Positions 26,121 through 41,100 of a stretch of 64,000 nt of DNA are shown one piece after another; position 1 is the stretch's first letter, and every line of letters begins with the position of its first letter. Below the pieces are notes generated by a model. The model searched no databases and had not been told where the DNA came from. It was given only the letters and a program-made list of their open reading frames with translations. The position numbers and the translations under genes were made by a program. The stretch is from contig JAQGDQ010000123.1 of NCBI GenBank assembly GCA_030141605.1, positions 248,001 to 312,000 on the forward strand, written 5' to 3'. This stretch comes from Tubiluchus corallicola. Taxonomy: Eukaryota > Priapulida > Priapulimorpha > Priapulimorphida > Tubiluchidae.

Positions 26121-29100
26121 CCTCTTCCTCTCCCTCTTCCTCTCCCTCTCTCTCCATACCACAAAATGTGAAATTTGTGGTATACAAATTGAAACGTATT
26201 TTTGCATTAAACCACCATTTCAAACATCTCTGTAAACGAAACCTGGTTTAAGTGATGACTGTTCGATTGACCATGTCGTATTTGCTCAGTTGGTCAATTC
26301 TAAGCCAGCTTATGTGCAGCAATTTCTCCTTTGGTAGGCTATACGGGAGTTTTGAACTAACTGTTAAATGTTGTACATGTTGTTCACATTTTGTGCTGAG
26401 GTCCAATGCAGTGAGATTCATTTGATGCCTTTATTATCAAAGTTTGTCCTTCTCAGCTTACATGCGTCTTTTGTAATAATTATCATGTGATGAACAGAGA
26501 CAGCATTCTATCTTTTCTTATCAATTCTTCACTGTTTGTGATTAGGTATCAGTTATGCAGAAAGAGCTGACTGACCTGCATCCACAGCTGATTCAAACTT
26601 CTGTTGAAACCGAAGAACTGATGGTTGTAATCGAACGAGATACTAAAGTGGTGGAAGCGCAGAAAGAGGTGAGCATTAATAGCATACAAAATATTTTGTG
26701 CAAGATTTATTAAAACAAACAGATAACTTAACTATATTGTGCAACTTAAGGACAGCTAGTATCCTAATCATTTTGAGTCAATTATGCAGAGTTACTTGAG
26801 TCAATTGCCGACAATTTTTACGAACGTTTAAATAGGAATGGCCTGTATCAGATGTTTTTCTGTCAATTTGGTGACTGATTCTATTAACCATGAGGCTCAT
26901 AAAGGGTGCCTACTGTATTACATGTAGTTATTTATAAATGAGTTTATGAATCCTCAAATGTCTTGTGAAATTGGGTTCTGAGATCTTTTTCTAATGGTGT
27001 TTTCTCATGATAGTTTCTCATAGTGGAACAATAAACAAATAAATACTGGCTCTGGCCAGTTTGTATTGCAATTAACTGGATAATCTTGATTTTATCTTCT
27101 CTGTTTCTATTGAGGTCGTTGCAGCAGATGAAGCTGTTGCCAACGAGGCTGCTGCAGCTTCCACAGCCATTAAAGATGAATGTGAAAGTGATTTGCAGGA
27201 AGCCATACCAGCACTAGAAAGTGCACTCACTGCTTTGGAGACACTGACACCTGCCGATATCACTATAGTGAAGTCAATGAAGGTAATACAAACACTTTAT
27301 CACAATTGTGTTGACACTTTTATCAGGTTTGTGTTGAAATGATGAAGACAATAGCAGAGTACTCACACCTTGATACTACTGGCTACAAAGTTAAGTACTG
27401 GCAGACTCGATTACAAATGCATAAGTAACTGCCAGGAACACTGCTTCTCATTGGTTTCATTTATCTTACAGCTATCTCTGTCATTGAAAGTGGATATTTA
27501 TGTATTCAAACCTGATCGACTTCTTTGTACAGGTTTAGTGTTTTATTTTAAAGATTATTCTTGACAGTAAGCCAGCTGCATGTCTGAAACAACCATTTGA
27601 CATTTGTAGCTGGTCCTGCCATTAAGTGCTAGTCCTTGTAGTTTGTCAAAACATACAAAAAATATAAAAAAAATTATGGTGGACCTGTAAGCTATTTCCA
27701 TTTCCTGCACCTAAATAAATGTGGTGCACAGTTTTCAAAAGACATTTAACATTGTTCATTTTTATGTAATTACCACAGAATTCACAGTGTTATTTTTAAA
27801 TTTCATAAGTATGTAAATTGGTTGTGGCTGAGTAGAGTCACACTGTTAAATGAAAATTTGTTAGTATTTGCATGCATATACATTAGTGTTTGCGTACAAA
27901 AGTATATCATCATTTTAATTTCTGATTATTTACAGAATCCACCACCTGTGGTAAAGCTTGTTTTGGAGGCTGTGTGCGTTTTAAAGGGCATTAAGCCTGA
28001 ACGAAAACCTGATCCGTCTGGCTTCGGTGGCATGATTGACGATTACTGGGCGGTATCTTTAAAACTTCTTAGCGACATCAAGTTCTTGGATGGTCTGAAA
28101 AACTTTGATAAGGACAATATCCCTCCTGTTATTATGAAGAAAATTAAAGAGAAGTAAAAGAAATGTGTTTTTTGGTGTTTTCAAATTTTGTAATATGTCC
28201 AATTTACAACATTTTTATGCCTTACACGCCATTTGCTTGATAGTGATTCGATGGTTCGAAGGGCTACTTGAGTCTTCAAGCTTTTGGGGAAGGAGTTTAT
28301 ACATTTCCCCACCCAATTTAAATACCTCAACCCTAACCCTAACCGTAATCCAAACTCTAACCCAAACCCTAATCCTAATTTGCTTCACGAATGAATTTCT
28401 TGTGCATGGGGAATCGTAAACTTTAGCCTCTTTTAGATCATAAGTAAGACCGGAAGTAGTGATGACATTATCTGTGGTGCAGACCCACCTGCTGTGCAAA
28501 TTTGGCTGGAATCAAGTCAGTGGTTTCTGGGGAATGACAGAAGAACAGACAGAAATTCCAATCTTTGGTTCAGATGTCTTTTAGATAGTTATCCAAGAAC
28601 CCAGAGTACCGAGTTTCGTATTCACTACTTCAGCACTTTTCTAGGAGATAGATTTTGGAGTCACAAAAGTACCTATTATACTAGTTTTCCAACCATTTGC
28701 TAATGAACCGTCATTTTCATGGCAACAATCACGATCAATCAAGCTGAGTCATCGAATCAATACAAGTGCCCAGTTTTTAATACATTAGATCGGGATTTTA
28801 GATTGTATTTCATTAACAGCAGATTTCATTAACAGCTGACTAGTTATTGTTTGACGTCAGTTTCTCTTTACTCCACGCATACTAATTATTGAGCATTGCA
28901 TCGCTAATAAATTTAGTTTAACTTAGGTATATAGCCAATCCAGAGTTTGACCCTAATTTAATTAAGAACGCATCAACAGCATGCGAAGGGATATCTCGCT
29001 GGGTGCTTGCTATGGAAGTGTACGATCGTGTCATCAAAGTTGTGGCTCCAAAACAAGCAAAGCTAAAAGTTGCTGAAGCTGAATTAGCTGTGCAAATGGA

Positions 29101-32100
29101 AAAGCTGAACGAAAAGCAAGCTCAGCTGAAGGAGGTTTGGATCTTCCTTTTTTTTACTTTGATAACTTTGAATAAAAACCTGTCTAATTGATTTGTGATT
29201 GGGAAATAAATTCTTAAAATAAAAATAATAGCCATGTACCCCAGACACAAACATTTCCTACATTTTGACCAGTTAATTATGGTCATGTTCATGCGACAAT
29301 CCACCTAAATAAAAATACAGTACATAAGAATTACAAAAACGAGCATTGTGAGAAACAAGCAAGGTAAATACCAAAGTGTAAACTTAAATGTCTTGTGATA
29401 TAAAGACAAATGATAGAAGTAATAAAGTAATGTTATTCCAACACAATTACTAATGCCTGAGGGTGATGATAAGAGAAACCTTTGCACCAAACGTGAACAG
29501 TACTGTAAGCAAGCAGCTACAGGGACCAATTCAAAATAATTCCAGGGGCAGAGAAGAAAGTTGATCATTAAGTTCTGACAAAAGTTTTTTTTATCAAGAA
29601 GAGTTTCAAAAGTGTAAATCAAAGGCACTGCTGGCAGAATATAAAATTTTGAAATTATCGAGTCTAATGAGTGTGAACAATGATCACGGATCGATGAGTG
29701 TGGCATATTAATTGACACAGGAGGAAAAAAGTTGCTAGTGTGTTAAATAAACATCTATTCTAAAGTCTCAAAAGTAAGGCACACTCAGGCATAGTATACA
29801 GTGAACCAAAACTGATGAGTTAAACACAAGAAAAACGCACATAAATAAAGCTTAAGAAAGTTGCATTGAAATTTTATATCACCTACGTGCTATCTTTGCA
29901 TACATGCGTTAACAGTAACGCTGTATAAAATTTGTATAAGCAAAAGTATAAAATACTTTATATTGTCAATTTCAATAAGATCCACTTAACTATTGGATAA
30001 TATGTGCCAAAATAGCCACTAAATAACATGTTTTTTGGTGAATCTGTGGTTGAAACTGGGATGGCGATGCAGTACTGTTTCACCAGGTGGTGCAAAATTG
30101 CAAATTATTATCAATTTTTTTCTATTTTAATAAGTCTCAAACATGTAAATTAATGCTAAGTAATATAACCTTGTATGAAAAGTTTTTTGGGATATACTTG
30201 AAAATTCTCTTTTCTTCCTCTTTAGTAGAATAAAGAAAGAAAGAATGGACAAAGATGTCATCTTAAAGGCATGGCCTTGATAATAAATGAGGTCTCAGTC
30301 CTACTATGATCTTTTGTCTTGTGTAGGACCTGCTGTTGAATGCTGGATCATGAATTGTAAAAATAAAAGAATTGAATTACAGTGTATGATATTATTGCTA
30401 CTGGCTTGGTCTCTATTTATAATAGCATTTAATGTTACATTTTGCTACCTGCTTTTTAACCAAAGTAAGGAGTAAAGACTGCCCCACCATTGATATTGCA
30501 CAAACTCTTTGGCCAACTTTTGGTGTAATAATCTGCAGATTTAAATTAGAAAAATTTGCAAATAAACATAATAAGTTGAGATGTTTTATGCTTCGTATAT
30601 GTAAGCAATCCCTTGAAGTTCATACTATTCTTGTAACTTGTGTATTCAGGTTGTAAATCATTTGCTTCAACTTAACAACAAGTTTCAAGCCATGAATGAT
30701 AAAAAGAAAAGTTTAGAGGATAATATAAAACTGTGCTCTGTGAAGCTGGGACGAGCTGAGAAGATTATTGGTAAGAAAGTGTATGCAATGGTGCCACTCT
30801 GGTACATTTTCTTAAATTATTAAATTTATTTCGAAAGTTATTGCTATTCTTATAGAAAATATTTTGCTGTAAAATGTTACTGTGTGCATTTGTTTTTGTG
30901 CATGTAACTCCTGCTAATGAACTAAACATCCAATGACTTGAATGTATGTATTTCTTTTATTTGTAACAAATAAAATGATTTTATACTACTACTCCGTCGT
31001 ATTACAGATGAGTTGGGAGGAGAGAAGGAAAGATGGAGAGAAGCAGCTGAAATGTTAGCTGAACGTTATATAACTATCACTGGTGATGTTCTTGTGTCTG
31101 CTGCTGTAATGTGTTATCTTGGACCTTTTACTGTTGATTTTCGACAGGTGGTAACCCGTACTACTGCACATTAAAACCTTTTTTGTATTTACATTTTTCA
31201 AGAAAAAATTAGACGAAGTAGCAACATTAACCAGCAATAATACTTGCCAGCTACCATAAATTTGTGACTGCAAAACACCGGTATTAAATTACTGTTTATG
31301 TTAAAATTGTGTATTATAGAATCGAGAGACGATAGAACTTGTGTTCCTACGGTTTCAAAGATTTACATGATGAGTCTTGTCAGGATATTGACAAAAAATA
31401 TATTCAGGAAATATTGTCACCATGTTGGTACAACATAAGATATTTTTGAACAAAATTGGTGCAACATACCACCAATTTTATTGTCCAATATAAAGCCCAT
31501 ACCAGTAGAATTAATATATAGATATTGGAAACACATTTTTTATACATATTGAAAACTTATTGGTGCAATGTTGTGGCAAATCTACATTTCCATATGGTAT
31601 CCATATTTGCAAAAATCTTGTGACAACATTCTTGCAATATTGTTGTGCAGCCTCGGGTACTTGAACCTGTAAGGAAGGTTCGTTAAAGAGCTAAATTTAA
31701 TAAGCAACATTAAAACAATTCTTAATTCTGTGTTAATTGTTACTTTCATCTAATTGCACAAAGCCGTCTCTTTATTTACCTGTTATTTGTATTTGCTATT
31801 ACAGGAATCAGCTAATCAATGGCATCAGATGTGCAAAAATAGGCACATACCCTGCTCTGATCAGTTTTCATTAAGTAACACACTAGGTAATCCGGTGAAG
31901 ATCATGGCTTGGAAAATAGCTGGATTGCCAGTGGATTCATTTTCTGTGGATAATGGAATCATTTCAACTAACAGCCGCCGCTTTCCACTTCTAATTGATC
32001 CTCAAGGTTACGATTAACAGCTATTTCTATTCTAATGTGTAAAATTAGTTCATAAGAGTTGGCTTTTTAGTGTATTACTTGACATTACCATATAAGAGCC

Positions 32101-35100
32101 ATAAGTATCAAGCATTTAACATACTTTGCTTTTTTGTGGCTTAACGCCACTAGACATTTTGCGCGATACAGGTATAGCTTCTTGCTTTAGGTATCTCTTA
32201 ACTGCCATTCATTTATGACACAAGCTAACTATAATAAATGGATAGACTACACAGATAGTGCAATAAGTACTACCTGTAAAGCATTTTGTCAAAGTTCTAT
32301 AACCTGGCGACAGTTTGTTGCCACTACTTGCATCTAAAGTTACATTTCATTAAATTTTGCGTTTGTGAATTCTTTGTTAATATGTTGCTTTAAAATTGTC
32401 TTATTCTTGTTTTTTAAACATTTTCATATCCTCTGCATGAATTGCTTTATGCATTTCAAATTTCTTTTCACCAGGTCAAGCAAACAAGTGGATAAAGAAC
32501 ATGGAAAGAGAAAACAAACTTTCCGTCATTAAGCTCTCTGATCCCAACTACTTGCGAACCTTGGAGAACTGCATTCAGTTTGGGCAGCCTATTCTCTTAG
32601 AAAACGTCGGAGAAGAATTAGATCCGATTCTGGATCCCTTGCTAAAGAAAGAGACTTTTAAACAGAGTGGGGTTGAGGTATCCTGGTTTTCATAGATTCT
32701 TTTCTGATGGATATGTGCATTTGCTCATTTCTGACACGTTATTTGAAAGCTTAAAGGACTTTTTTTCTTACATTAATGCCAGAAAGTTTAACCACATTGT
32801 TGCCAAGGTAGTCGATCCAAAACATTATGTGTAGGAACATTATTTTCGTATTTTTAACATTTCTTATAAATCTATGGATCACTTTTGTAAACTGGCAAAC
32901 TTTACTTTCAATTTAAGTATGTCAGTATGCAAGATATTAAATCTATTTACTAGGCTTACCTGTTACAGCATATATGGCTGGGTGAAAATTTATTAGAATA
33001 CTCGGAGGACTTTCGTTTCTACATTACCACTAGGTTACGCAATCCTCACTATCTTCCTGATGTATCCACGAAGGTAATAAATTAATTCAAAAAAAGGTCG
33101 TACGTAGTTAATTATTATAAGTAAATTGTTACAGTTTCGAGGCTATAGTTATAGCTAGAACTATAGAAGACAACAAGTTTTGTTTGATGTAACTTTGTTT
33201 GATCACAATATCGCAGTGAATAATGAAAGCATGGCAAGGTGTTTTTGCAAGTATAAAAGGCGTGAATCTGTTTTTAATCAATCAGTTAATTCACAAAGCA
33301 CATGATGTTTTGTTGAATTTGGGTGCCAAAGTTTATGGTCATGTGACATTTTGTATGACAGGTTACACTAGTCAATTTCATGATCACACCTCTGGGATTG
33401 GAGGATCAACTATTGGGTATCGTGGTCGCAAAAGAGAAACCAGAGTTAGAGAAAAAGAAGAATGATCTTATCACAAAATCTGCAGAAAACAAAAAGCAGC
33501 TTAAGGAAATTGAGGATAAAATCTTGGCTGTTTTATTTTCTTCGGAGGTAAGTATATTTTGCAAGCAGGCATGGCTTTACAAGCATACAGTGGTAAAGCA
33601 GTTGGTTGAATTTTTTTAATTTCTGTCAGTTGTATGATTCGGTATTATTTGTTAATTGATAATGAATGATTTCACATTTTGCGATAGGGCAACATCTTAG
33701 AAGACGAAACCGCCGTCCAAGTTTTGTCATCGTCTAAAACGCTAGCGGAAGAAATTTCTGCAAAACAGGTAATATTCTTTCTCTTTCTTTTTTCACTTTA
33801 TGTTTTTATGTTTTTTTCAAGTTTATGACAAGCATGTGTATTAATGATATTAGAATTTGGTAGTGATGATGTGCAGTCAAATTACTTTTTATACGACAGA
33901 TTACTTTAGTTCAGCTAAACATACATTTACAGTTCTGAGTAATATATGCAGTATAACACTATATACAGTAATAATATACATATGTGGAATTTTTAAAAAA
34001 CAACTCTTTTTTGGCACACCTTGATAGTGCACTACATGGTAGTATCTGGTTATGATGGTGAATTCATTAAATGTGTCATCACTTTGGATCAAGTTTTTAT
34101 TTATTATTATGCTGAGTATTTATCTTTATTTTAGTGTTTTAATTTGACAGTCAGGAGTTTTAAATAATAACAATCATGAATTACTTCATATGCTCTTTAC
34201 ACCTAACATTTATATTGTATTTAGTAAACTACAGAAGGGCCTTAACCAATAACAAGAACTTCAAAGAAAAAGTCCAAACCCGGGCTATATTTTTTTTACT
34301 TTTTTCGTCACTTATTAAGTAACAAATCATTATTTTCCATATGTGATGTTAAATATACATTTTGAGTTGGTGCATTTAGTTCTGGCAGGTAACTGGCGAG
34401 TTTCATATGGCGAATACATCATTTGGGGGTTTTTGGACACAGTTATATTCCTCTAAGATGTCATTTAAATTTTTTATTATATTTATTAATAGCTTATTAG
34501 CAACATCCAGTGCTGCGCATTCAAATGTACAATAACTTCACTTGCTGATACCTAGGACTTCCAACCAATGACAAAGTCAGTAAAAACTAAAGCTTTATTG
34601 TCACTTAAAAGCTTTAAATTGATTACTCATTATGTGTTTCATTAAAACTTTACAAGGCCATTTGGAACTATATGCAAAAATCTGCTTTTTTATTATTTTG
34701 CATACCTATACTGAATTTGATAAATTTGACTAATTTACTCTGTAAACATTGCTATGAATTAATGCTACATGCAGCCTAACTTAAATCATTTTATGTACTG
34801 CGTTTTCTAATATTCTAGCTCATTGCTTCACTGACTGAAAAGGAAATTGACGAAACTCGAAATGGATATAAGCCAGTCGCTGTGTATTCTTCTATATTAT
34901 TTTTCTGCATAACTGATCTCGCTCACATTGAACCAATCTACCAGTACTCTCTCACATGGTTTATTGATTTATTTGTAAAGGTATGCATACTTCAAATACT
35001 TATTGTAAAATTTCTGTGGAGTGAAAGCCTTGCTTTCTAAAATGTAAAAAGTCACCGATCCAGTAATATAGAAAAGTTACTATTTTTTTTCAAAATTCAT

Positions 35101-38100
35101 TTGTCAGGAAAATTTCATGTATTTCATATTGCAAATTTTTACAAAATCGAAAGAACATCCCATCCCTTACTATAGGATGATATTTGTATTTTTTAGTTTT
35201 GATTTACGATATGTTTATGTATATGTGTCAGTTTAACTTATTCTGCTTATGTTTTGTCATATTTATGAAAAAAATCAAAACAATAAGTTCTTAATTTCAG
35301 CAATTATTATTATTATTATTTATTATTATTTGTGTGCCTGCAAACCAAAACTACATTATAAAGCTTCAAAATATAATACCCTAAAATTAGGTCAAATGTC
35401 AATTTTTTGTTTTTCCTAAAAACAAATTCTAAGTATTGTGGACTTTTATAATCTAGCATCAAATTTTCAAAAAAAAATGGAAAATGTTCAAAAAGCCAAA
35501 AATTTGATTTTATAATTATTCTTATTCTTTCTCTGGCTAAAATCTAGCATTGCAATTGTGAAAACTGTATTTTCGAACTCCGATAATAGCTTATTGTAGC
35601 GGTCATTTTGCTTGCGATTTTTTCTGTAGGCAAGCCCCAATATTTGTCGGGAAGAGCCATCTAGTGGATTTAAACATAACTTCAGTGTGTTCTTGCAAAG
35701 TTCGTAACAACCTCACTTTAGTACAATTTATAAGTGTTTTGTCGAAATGTACCAAAAAAACAATGGCAAACTCTAAGATCAATTTTCTCAAGATCATATT
35801 TCTCATTGTGCAGGCTGCACCTCATTTTCGATGTGGATTATCTCAGCTTGTAAATTATTTGCAGAATGTTTCTTAGCTGTAGAGCCTGTTCTTATTATTG
35901 CTGCTGCTACTGTACTGATGGCTTGTTCTGTTATTGTACTGATTTACTTTGTCATGGGCTATAGATTATAGCTAGGCTCATGCATTTTAGGGCACGTGAC
36001 ATTTGGGCACAGGGACAATTGGGCACGAGACATTTGGGCACCAGCAAAATTTGATATTGTGCCTATTTTTTATTTTTGTTTATTAAACTTTTAATGATTC
36101 ACTGTTTTTCTGTCATAATGTTTAATAACACAATCGAAAACCAGTTAGTTGCCTTCTGCACTTTCTCCACCTTCAGTATAATTACCCTATGTCTAATTTT
36201 TAAAATTATCAAAGCATGTCAGGATCATGAATAGTGAGATTTAGATGTTCATTATTAGCAATGCTTATTTAAATTTGCAAACAGAATAAACCAACTTAGC
36301 ATTTCCAGTTTGTTTCAAGCGAGCTGATGATATCCTAATGTTAATGTACACCTATTCATCGTTGAGCGCTTGGTGTGCTTTAAGTTACATTGTTTATACA
36401 AACTATACTAGCGGCATATTCGAAATAAAGCAGGTCAATCAATAAGAAAAAATGGTTAATACATAATTATCACTTTCACGATTAAGCTTCTTCATGGCGC
36501 AGGTCTTGTGAAATGTTCAACAGCAGAGTTTTTTATACATGGTGAGTGTTTTAGTTATTCTAGTGTCAATTACAGAATCGTATTTTGGAAAATAGTTATT
36601 TATTTGTTTACAAAAACTTTAGGTAAATTTAAAAAATTAGCATACAAAGAGGCTTCACCTAAAAGGCCAACTGTAGGCATCACGTTTTCCAGCGCGACAC
36701 ACAAATTGTTTTCTTCAAGTCGGCGTGCATTGATTCTGGTGCCCAAATGGCTGTACCCAATTTTCCCACGGCCAAGCGGCCGCACAAAAATTACTCGATG
36801 CCTGTATTTTATAGTCAGTCCACTATTAGCCGATAATACTGTTGCCAATTCATTACCAGGTAAAACAAACCCTTGAGAGATCTGTTACAGGCTATTGCAT
36901 GTCCATTAATTTTCGAATTTGATAAATTTCGAATTGATAGCCATTAACATTTGATTCACACCTAAATAATGTTACATAGACAAAAGGCTAACCACGGCAA
37001 GACCACTAGCTTTACATTTTTATAAGGAAACCAGCTGGATGTGAAATTAATCATCATAAATCTGTTTTGCCAGTACATTTTATGCTCTTGATCAGGTTGT
37101 TAAATCTGCTTCAAAAGTAATAGGAACTGAACAGCAACCTATAACACAGGGTTGCAAAGAGAGCGCAAGTTATCATTACATGATGAATATCATCCTGGTA
37201 ATAAATTTTTTGAAATTTTATGACAATAAATTGCTTACTTACTTACATTCCAGTCAATAATTGACAGCAACAAATCGGAACACTTGGAAGAACGACTAAG
37301 GAACCTGAACATGCACTTCACTAACAGTATCTACCGCAATGTTTGCCGATCTCTGTTTGAAAAAGACAAATTATTGTTTTCGTTTCTTCTTTGCATTGGC
37401 ATAATGAAAGGAGAGTAAGTAGAATATCAATTCTTTTATAGTTAAAAACAAAACACTACTTTATTAAAACTTTTACATTAAAAAGTTAAAATTATGCAAA
37501 ACATTTTGACAGGCTGCTGCTGTCATCATCAGTGGTAAATTTACAAACGTACAACCAGTTTATATAGGCAGAGCCTATTGTGCACTAATTAAGTAGTTAA
37601 AAGAAGCCAAATAGGTAATGAATAGGTAATAAATTCTTTTAATGTGATTTGTATGACATGTCAGCTAGTGCATTTTGGCATGGATTTAGAAACAAAAGAA
37701 AAAGTGGTTTATCGTTAAAAAAGCAATACAACAGCTACTGTTGAAAAGTAGCATTCTTTCACCTGGAAAATACTTTAGTTATGTTCAGGGGCGTTGTGCA
37801 CCAAAAAAAATTGGGGGGGGGGGGGGGCGACTGTATATAATGGCGGAACTTAAATGTTTAAAAAACGTATAATTTTGAATTCCCACACAGTATTTTGCGT
37901 GCAAGAAAAACGATTTATTAATTCCCAACTGGCATTTAACTTAAAGCTATAGCAACGGAAACTTAATTAAAATTAAAAATTTAATTAAAATTTAATTAAG
38001 TATTTATTAGCTGTCAGGAATCCAAAGATTTGGCGAAAAGATCTAGTAGGAGAAAAATGATGAAATGTGCTCAAAATCACGCCCTTTTATGCAGCAAACT

Positions 38101-41100
38101 TGTGGGAAAGAGTCGCTAAGGAGTAGCAAAGAGTCGGTAATGTCCAATCAGGAGGTGGCTCATCAATTTGTATCTCGCAAACCGACTCTCTGGTACTAGG
38201 CTAGCTCGACAAACTGACTCTCTGGTATTAGGCTAACTCAACATGACTTCAATGTTTGCATTCTTTTTGCTCTATTATTTCCACTTGCTCACTATTATAA
38301 CACACTGCTGAACGAAGCTCGAGTGCTAACTGAGCCGTTTTAACTAACAGTCTAACTGCAAAGACGCTAATGCTACTCAACGAGCTGCTTTGTTAACTGT
38401 TCCTGCCTGCCTCCTGAATAGATTACATGCAAACAAATTAACTACATCCTGACTTTCAGGTAAACACATCTGGTCAGGCACGTATTAACAGTCAGAATAA
38501 TTTAACTCGGCGACAAACTTTAATGATAAAAAATATTTTTGGGCTACTGTACCGAAATGCTCATACTGTTCGCATTTATGGAGCGCTGGCCCGCTATTGT
38601 GTGTCAAAAAGTTGGAAATAAATTTGCTTACCGTTTGCCATTTTGACATTTTCTAAAAAATTGGGGGGGGGGGCGGGCCCCTATAGCACGACACCACTGG
38701 TTACGTTTCAGCTAATCTACCCATATGCTGTTTTTAGATTGTTGCTGTTTGGTTTCATTCTGAGTGTACACTGATGCTATGCTTTTACTTGTACCTTTTA
38801 CTACAATCATAGCAGATGTTCATATTTGTATATTTATTTATATTTATTATATTTATTTATTCGCATTTATATTAAGCAGTATTTTAACGTATAAGCTAGT
38901 GGTGAATGTTTTGCATATTTTTATGATTTATAGGTCTAATTACATTATAATTTTTTAGTGTTTTAGCTAAATATTTCTAATTGAACCAGCGCCTTTGACA
39001 AAAAATTTTATTGAAAGAGCACATTATAAATAAGTGTATTATTATTATTTATTATTATATGAGTAAAGGAGACTAGTGTTTTAAGCTGTCTAACAATGTA
39101 TGTGTGATGCCATACTTGTGCCTCACACATATCACATATCTACATACACATAGTAGAGCTAACTAGACTTTTGTGGCTCTAGTTAGTATTACAGTTAATA
39201 TTAACACATCAGTGTTATTTGATATTTATATGTTATGGTTGCCCTTCATTAACGAAGACGATGATCCCAAAGATAGTAGGAATAACCTGTGCAAAGATTT
39301 GATTTAAGTGATCCTGATGTGCAAGAACCTCAGTCGCACATGCTTCGGAATCCAAGCATTCATCCGATGGCAAGAGATAGCCAAGACGATCGGGATGCTA
39401 GGATTTCTGAAGTGAGCTGCCAATACTCAGATCCTTTAGAGCCCGCCTTTGTCCGCCTGCCCGCCATGCATATCCTTCCTTCGCCTTCACAATTGAATTC
39501 AACGAGCAAGTCCAATTTCACCTGATCAGCCGTTGAGGGTTCACTATTTAACCCATGGTTGGGACATGATTGGTGAGTGGCAGAGCATGTCCACACACTG
39601 GTGGGTCATGCACTCTGCACCTCTGGGGCTCATGTTGCTCGGAGATCTCCTATAATTTAACCTGGAGTATTTATACAAATATTGCCTTATTTACAAAAAA
39701 AAATTAATTGTTCTTCACTTATTTCATTTATTGCAGTCTGAAGATGAGTTAGGTCATTAGGTTATTAACCCAAAATCTAACTAAAGCATAAAATGCCATA
39801 ATAAAGATTTTTTAATCAGGAGATTAAATCCTTTGATTTATAAGACACTAATGAATACATTAAACTTGCTTACTCCAATTCCAAATACCTAAGTGTTTTA
39901 TCATTGTAGCATAAGACATAAAAATTCTGATTAAGAAAAGCTGGATCAGAATTTTCAAAAAATCCTTGGACTGATTCTAAAGAACAGCAATTTTTTAACG
40001 TTTTTTCACTCCTTTGATTTTCGAGAGGTGAGATAAATGATGACACGTGGAGATTTCTTCTAACTGGTGGAGTAGCACTGGAGAATCCGTATCCAAATCC
40101 AGCTTCTGATTGGCTTACAGACAAATCTTGGTCGGAAATCGTCCGCGCTTCAAAATTGAAGTCACTGAATGGGTTTATGAAACGTAACTTATCTTTTTAA
40201 AATTGTGCTCGAAACATGCTGTTTTTAGTGTTTAAAAATGTTCTGCTTTAGAAATTATACCTGAACAACTTATAACTGTACTTGCAGTTGTAGCAGTTAA
40301 AATTTCATCTACTGTTAAAACTAAGACGTGTAGCCTTATGGCCACACCATAACTTGGTGCACTAAACCATGTATGATTTTGCAATTTAAAAAAAAATCTT
40401 TCATTTAAATCGCAGTATCTTGTATTGTATATGTATATTTCTATAAAATATATTGATACGTCAAATATCAGATGTTGTGGAGAATCTGAAAGAGTGGAAA
40501 CGGGTATATGATTCCACATCACCCAGCAAAGAAACCTATCCCGGTGAATGGAACAACTTGACAGATTTAGATCGCATGGTTGTCCTTCGCTGCTTAAGGC
40601 CAGATAAAATTGTTCCAGCAGTTCAGGTAAGAACCCCAATTTTGACTTTAAAACGTAATTTAATTTTACCTTTGGTATATTAAATGAAATGATTAAATGA
40701 AATTACTTTAGATGAGATTAAAATATAATAAATTGCTAATATAGGTAGGTTATCTTGTAAGCAATGAAACTACTTTATGTATCTAGTGTATTTGTTTTTC
40801 ACCATTAACTTAGGGTGCTGCAATTGAAGATAGTCTGCCATAATTAACAGTCAGTTACAACCAGGTGACTTTATAGCACATCTTATTGAAAAAAACGTCA
40901 GTAAAAAGGAATGTTTATTTATGTCACACTAAAGTCTAAATGTTTACTGGTTTTTCTAAGTACTAAACAATTTCTTTTGTAGATTAAACTAGCGTATAAG
41001 TAGTTTTTGGTCTTGCCAAATTTGTCGGCTTCTATTGGTGTCGCATTTAAAGAAATTGAATGTGAAGCGAATTTAATGCTTAATGCTGTTTTGCTACCAA

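Noticed and set aside
25822-26251. Five overlapping frames of Leu-Ser or Arg-Glu repeats
   Set aside because: They are translations of the CT microsatellite in both strands, within an intron whose flanking exons join in phase.
39289-39596. Overlapping 78-codon frames on both strands
   Set aside because: They have no dynein similarity and no splice fit. The block is GC-richer and probably repeat-derived, but I found no partner copy, so I do not call it a gene.
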